20,000 nucleotides of DNA, taken from contig VIGQ01001625.1 of the NCBI GenBank assembly GCA_009663005.1, forward strand, positions 1-20,000, written 5' to 3'. The first letter of the stretch is position 1; each line of letters opens with the position of its first letter. Source of the stretch: Actinidia chinensis (lineage: Eukaryota > Streptophyta > Magnoliopsida > Ericales > Actinidiaceae). Position numbers and translations under genes: made by a program. This document shows positions 19,126 to 20,000 of this stretch, piece after piece. The notes beneath the pieces were generated by a model. It saw only the letters and a list, made by a program, of their open reading frames with translations, was not told the DNA's origin and did no database searches.

Positions 19126-19250
19126 TGTTACTCCGTATGACAAACCGAGAGGGGGGTGAATTGGTTTGCAACTAAATTGATTAATTAAAATTATCACAAT
19201 TAATTTTTCCAAATATAATTACTCCTTAATTGAATACTTGCAATGATATA
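19126..19250 (-). repeat. End of the copia 5' LTR (U5), truncated or recombinant
   Basis: The + strand bases TGTTACTCCGTATGACAAAC onward match 12072-12196 almost base for base (few substitutions) until TACTTGCAAT, after which the two copies differ completely. The match is the U5 end of the LTR, which sits next to the primer site as expected. The rest of the 2.4-kb LTR is not found before the open frame at 19586. Confidence 0.72.
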
Positions 19251-19585
19251 TATGATGATATCAAATAATATAAGAAAGTATACAATTCAATGCGAAGTTT
19301 AAAGGAGTTTTAAAGGATAGAAAGTGCAAACAAAGATTTTATAAGTGTTCGGCCAATCCTTGCCTACGTCCCATTCTTCTCCCAGTCCCTCATTGGGATT
19401 CCCATCTATCTCCAAGCTCTCCGGGTGCTGAAAACGTTTAACAACACTAGAGCACCTCTAGTCCGTCAAGGATTCCCTCTCTTGGAATACAAACACTAGA
19501 AACCTTCTTCTTCAAGAGAACCCTCACTCATCCCTAGTTTGAACTTAGGTAGCTCGAGCTTAAGGTCAGAGGCCTGGTCAGATCC
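19251..19585. other. LTR-like sequence of a different type
   Basis: The stretch contains TATAAGTGTTCGGCCAATCC (about 19341) and CTTGCCTACGTCCCATTCTT (about 19358), words I associate with U5/R parts of other plant copia LTRs. Unlike the 3' LTR at 12197-14450, it has a GC-richer, CTCTCC- and CATTGGGATT-containing middle. It may be the true U5 of this element or a related LTR joined by recombination. No coding potential was seen. Confidence 0.4.
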
Positions 19586-20000
19586 ATGGCTGCTCCCCAA
19601 CTCAGATTTGATGGTACTATTTTCAGTTTCCTTTCAAGTATTTCACTTCACCCATTTACTAATGTTGATTCTCTTTTGTAGCTATGTCGAGGAGAATTAG
19701 CCTAAAAAAGCTCACCCAAAAGGTGGAAGAATCCAAGGGCGAGAGCTCGGTGACAAAATCCACTCTTACTACAAAAGGAGTGGTCATTGGCGAAAAGCGT
19801 CCAAGGGACGAGGCATCAAACATCTCGCTCAGTAAAGCGAGGTCGAAGGGGAAAGAGATCTTGCCCCCGCCTGTGGCAAAGAAGGCTAAAGCCTTGGCGA
19901 CATTAAGCGCGCCGGCGACCAAAGGAACTAGACCAGCAGCAGCTTCTGAAGAGGGCACTTCGGCTAACCCCGATAATGCCCTAGAGCCCGGAGCCTCCAT
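19586..20000 (+). CDS. Two-exon partial gene, likely plant gypsy-type transposon-associated protein, open to window end
   Basis: Exon 1 is 19586-19613 (MAAPQLRFD plus one base) and exon 2 is 19682-20000. The intron (19614-19681, 68 bases) begins GTACTA, has a TACTAAT branch site about 30 bases before the acceptor, and ends TTTTGTAG. Splicing keeps the frame: GAT-G|CT-ATG. Exon 2 then reads MSRRISLKKLTQKVEESKGE and stays open for over 100 codons. It is rich in Lys, Ser, Ala and Pro, with a nuclear-signal-like EKRPRDE near residue 46 and KSRSKGKE-like and VAKKAKA basic patches; no folded domain is visible. It is clearly GC-richer than its surroundings. From memory, the start of exon 2 resembles plant proteins annotated as putative gypsy-type transposase (Transposase_28 type), where it follows an N-terminal domain. 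The frame is open back to a stop at 19550, so exon 1 could be internal with an acceptor near 19549. A shorter start at 19684 is possible. Confidence 0.55.

Larger units (their letters stand above)
12072..19250 (-). mobile_element. SIRE/Maximus-like Ty1/copia LTR retrotransposon, pol lost
   Basis: Read on the minus strand, the order is: the first-transcribed LTR edge at 19126 to about 19250, a tRNA-iMet primer site (19112-19123), decayed gag (19070 to about 17640), long noncoding filler, polypurine tract AAAAAGGGGGAGAT (14464-14451), and a full 3' LTR (14450-12072). The two LTR fragments share their first roughly 125 + strand bases (TGTTACTCCGTATG...). Protease, integrase, RT and RNase H are absent. 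Foreign repeats fill 14465-17640. The family call rests on the gag motifs and the ATCATCAAAAAGGGGGAGAT|TGTTGG boundary, typical of this lineage. The 5' LTR is truncated or rearranged, so the right boundary is approximate. Confidence 0.72.

Noticed and set aside
19659..20000. Long minus-strand open frame of 113+ codons
   Set aside because: It is antisense to the spliced + strand frame, whose intron signals and basic, Lys-rich composition are more gene-like. The minus frame's openness follows from the GC-richer codons of the sense strand.
1..20000. CRISPR arrays, bacterial operons, rRNA or organelle DNA
   Set aside because: No regularly spaced short repeats with unique spacers, no dense coding with ribosome sites, and no rRNA or chloroplast gene sequence was recognised. 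The sequence is plant nuclear repeat DNA.

Overview
The window looks like repeat-dense, AT-rich heterochromatin from a dicot plant nuclear genome. It is a patchwork of old, broken LTR retrotransposons. No intact host gene lies wholly inside it, and I saw no CRISPR array, rRNA, tRNA or bacterial-type operon. The plant assignment rests on several signals: a Ty3/gypsy polyprotein, an Athila/Tat-type element primed by the plant tRNA-Asp 3' end, a SIRE/Maximus-type Ty1/copia element primed by initiator tRNA-Met, and a plant-style intron with a TACTAAT branch site.

Layout, left to right. (1) 1-1350: remains of a Ty3/gypsy pol on the + strand (reverse transcriptase, then RNase H), fused by a deletion to the last codons of the polyprotein. 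About 1385-2030 reads like the downstream 3' LTR. (2) 2030-4070: noncoding. It has a promoter- or leader-like block (TATA string, CT-rich tract, telo-box) at 2265-2420, then a TTCGAA-rich block at 2480-2880 that resembles, in reverse orientation, part of the next element's LTR. (3) 4074-10731: a non-autonomous Athila/Tat-like LTR retrotransposon on the + strand. It has two old direct LTRs (4074-6033 and 9398-10731), a tRNA-Asp primer binding site at 6040, a polypurine-like tract at 9383-9397, and a 3.4-kb interior without recognisable pol. This makes it resemble a LARD (large retrotransposon derivative). (4) 10732-12071: unassigned spacer with a three-copy tandem repeat of about 70 bp. (5) 12072 to about 19250: a SIRE/Maximus-like Ty1/copia element on the - strand. 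Its 3' LTR is complete (12072-14450) with an adjacent polypurine tract. A decayed gag lies at 17640-19070, followed by the tRNA-iMet primer site and the first 125 bp of the matching 5' LTR. Its pol is gone, replaced by noncoding sequence with other repeats. (6) 19586-20000: two exons of a GC-richer, still open reading frame on the + strand, running off the window. It looks like part of a plant gypsy-type transposon-associated protein.

The genes do not work together as a pathway; the story is one of nested, decaying elements. The points most worth checking are the chimeric copia LTR pair, the LARD-like Athila derivative, the paired palindromes and TATA-adjacent hairpin in the copia LTR, and the spliced open frame at the right edge. 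I found no convincing new biological system. Element boundaries are by eye and can be off by about 10-20 bases.
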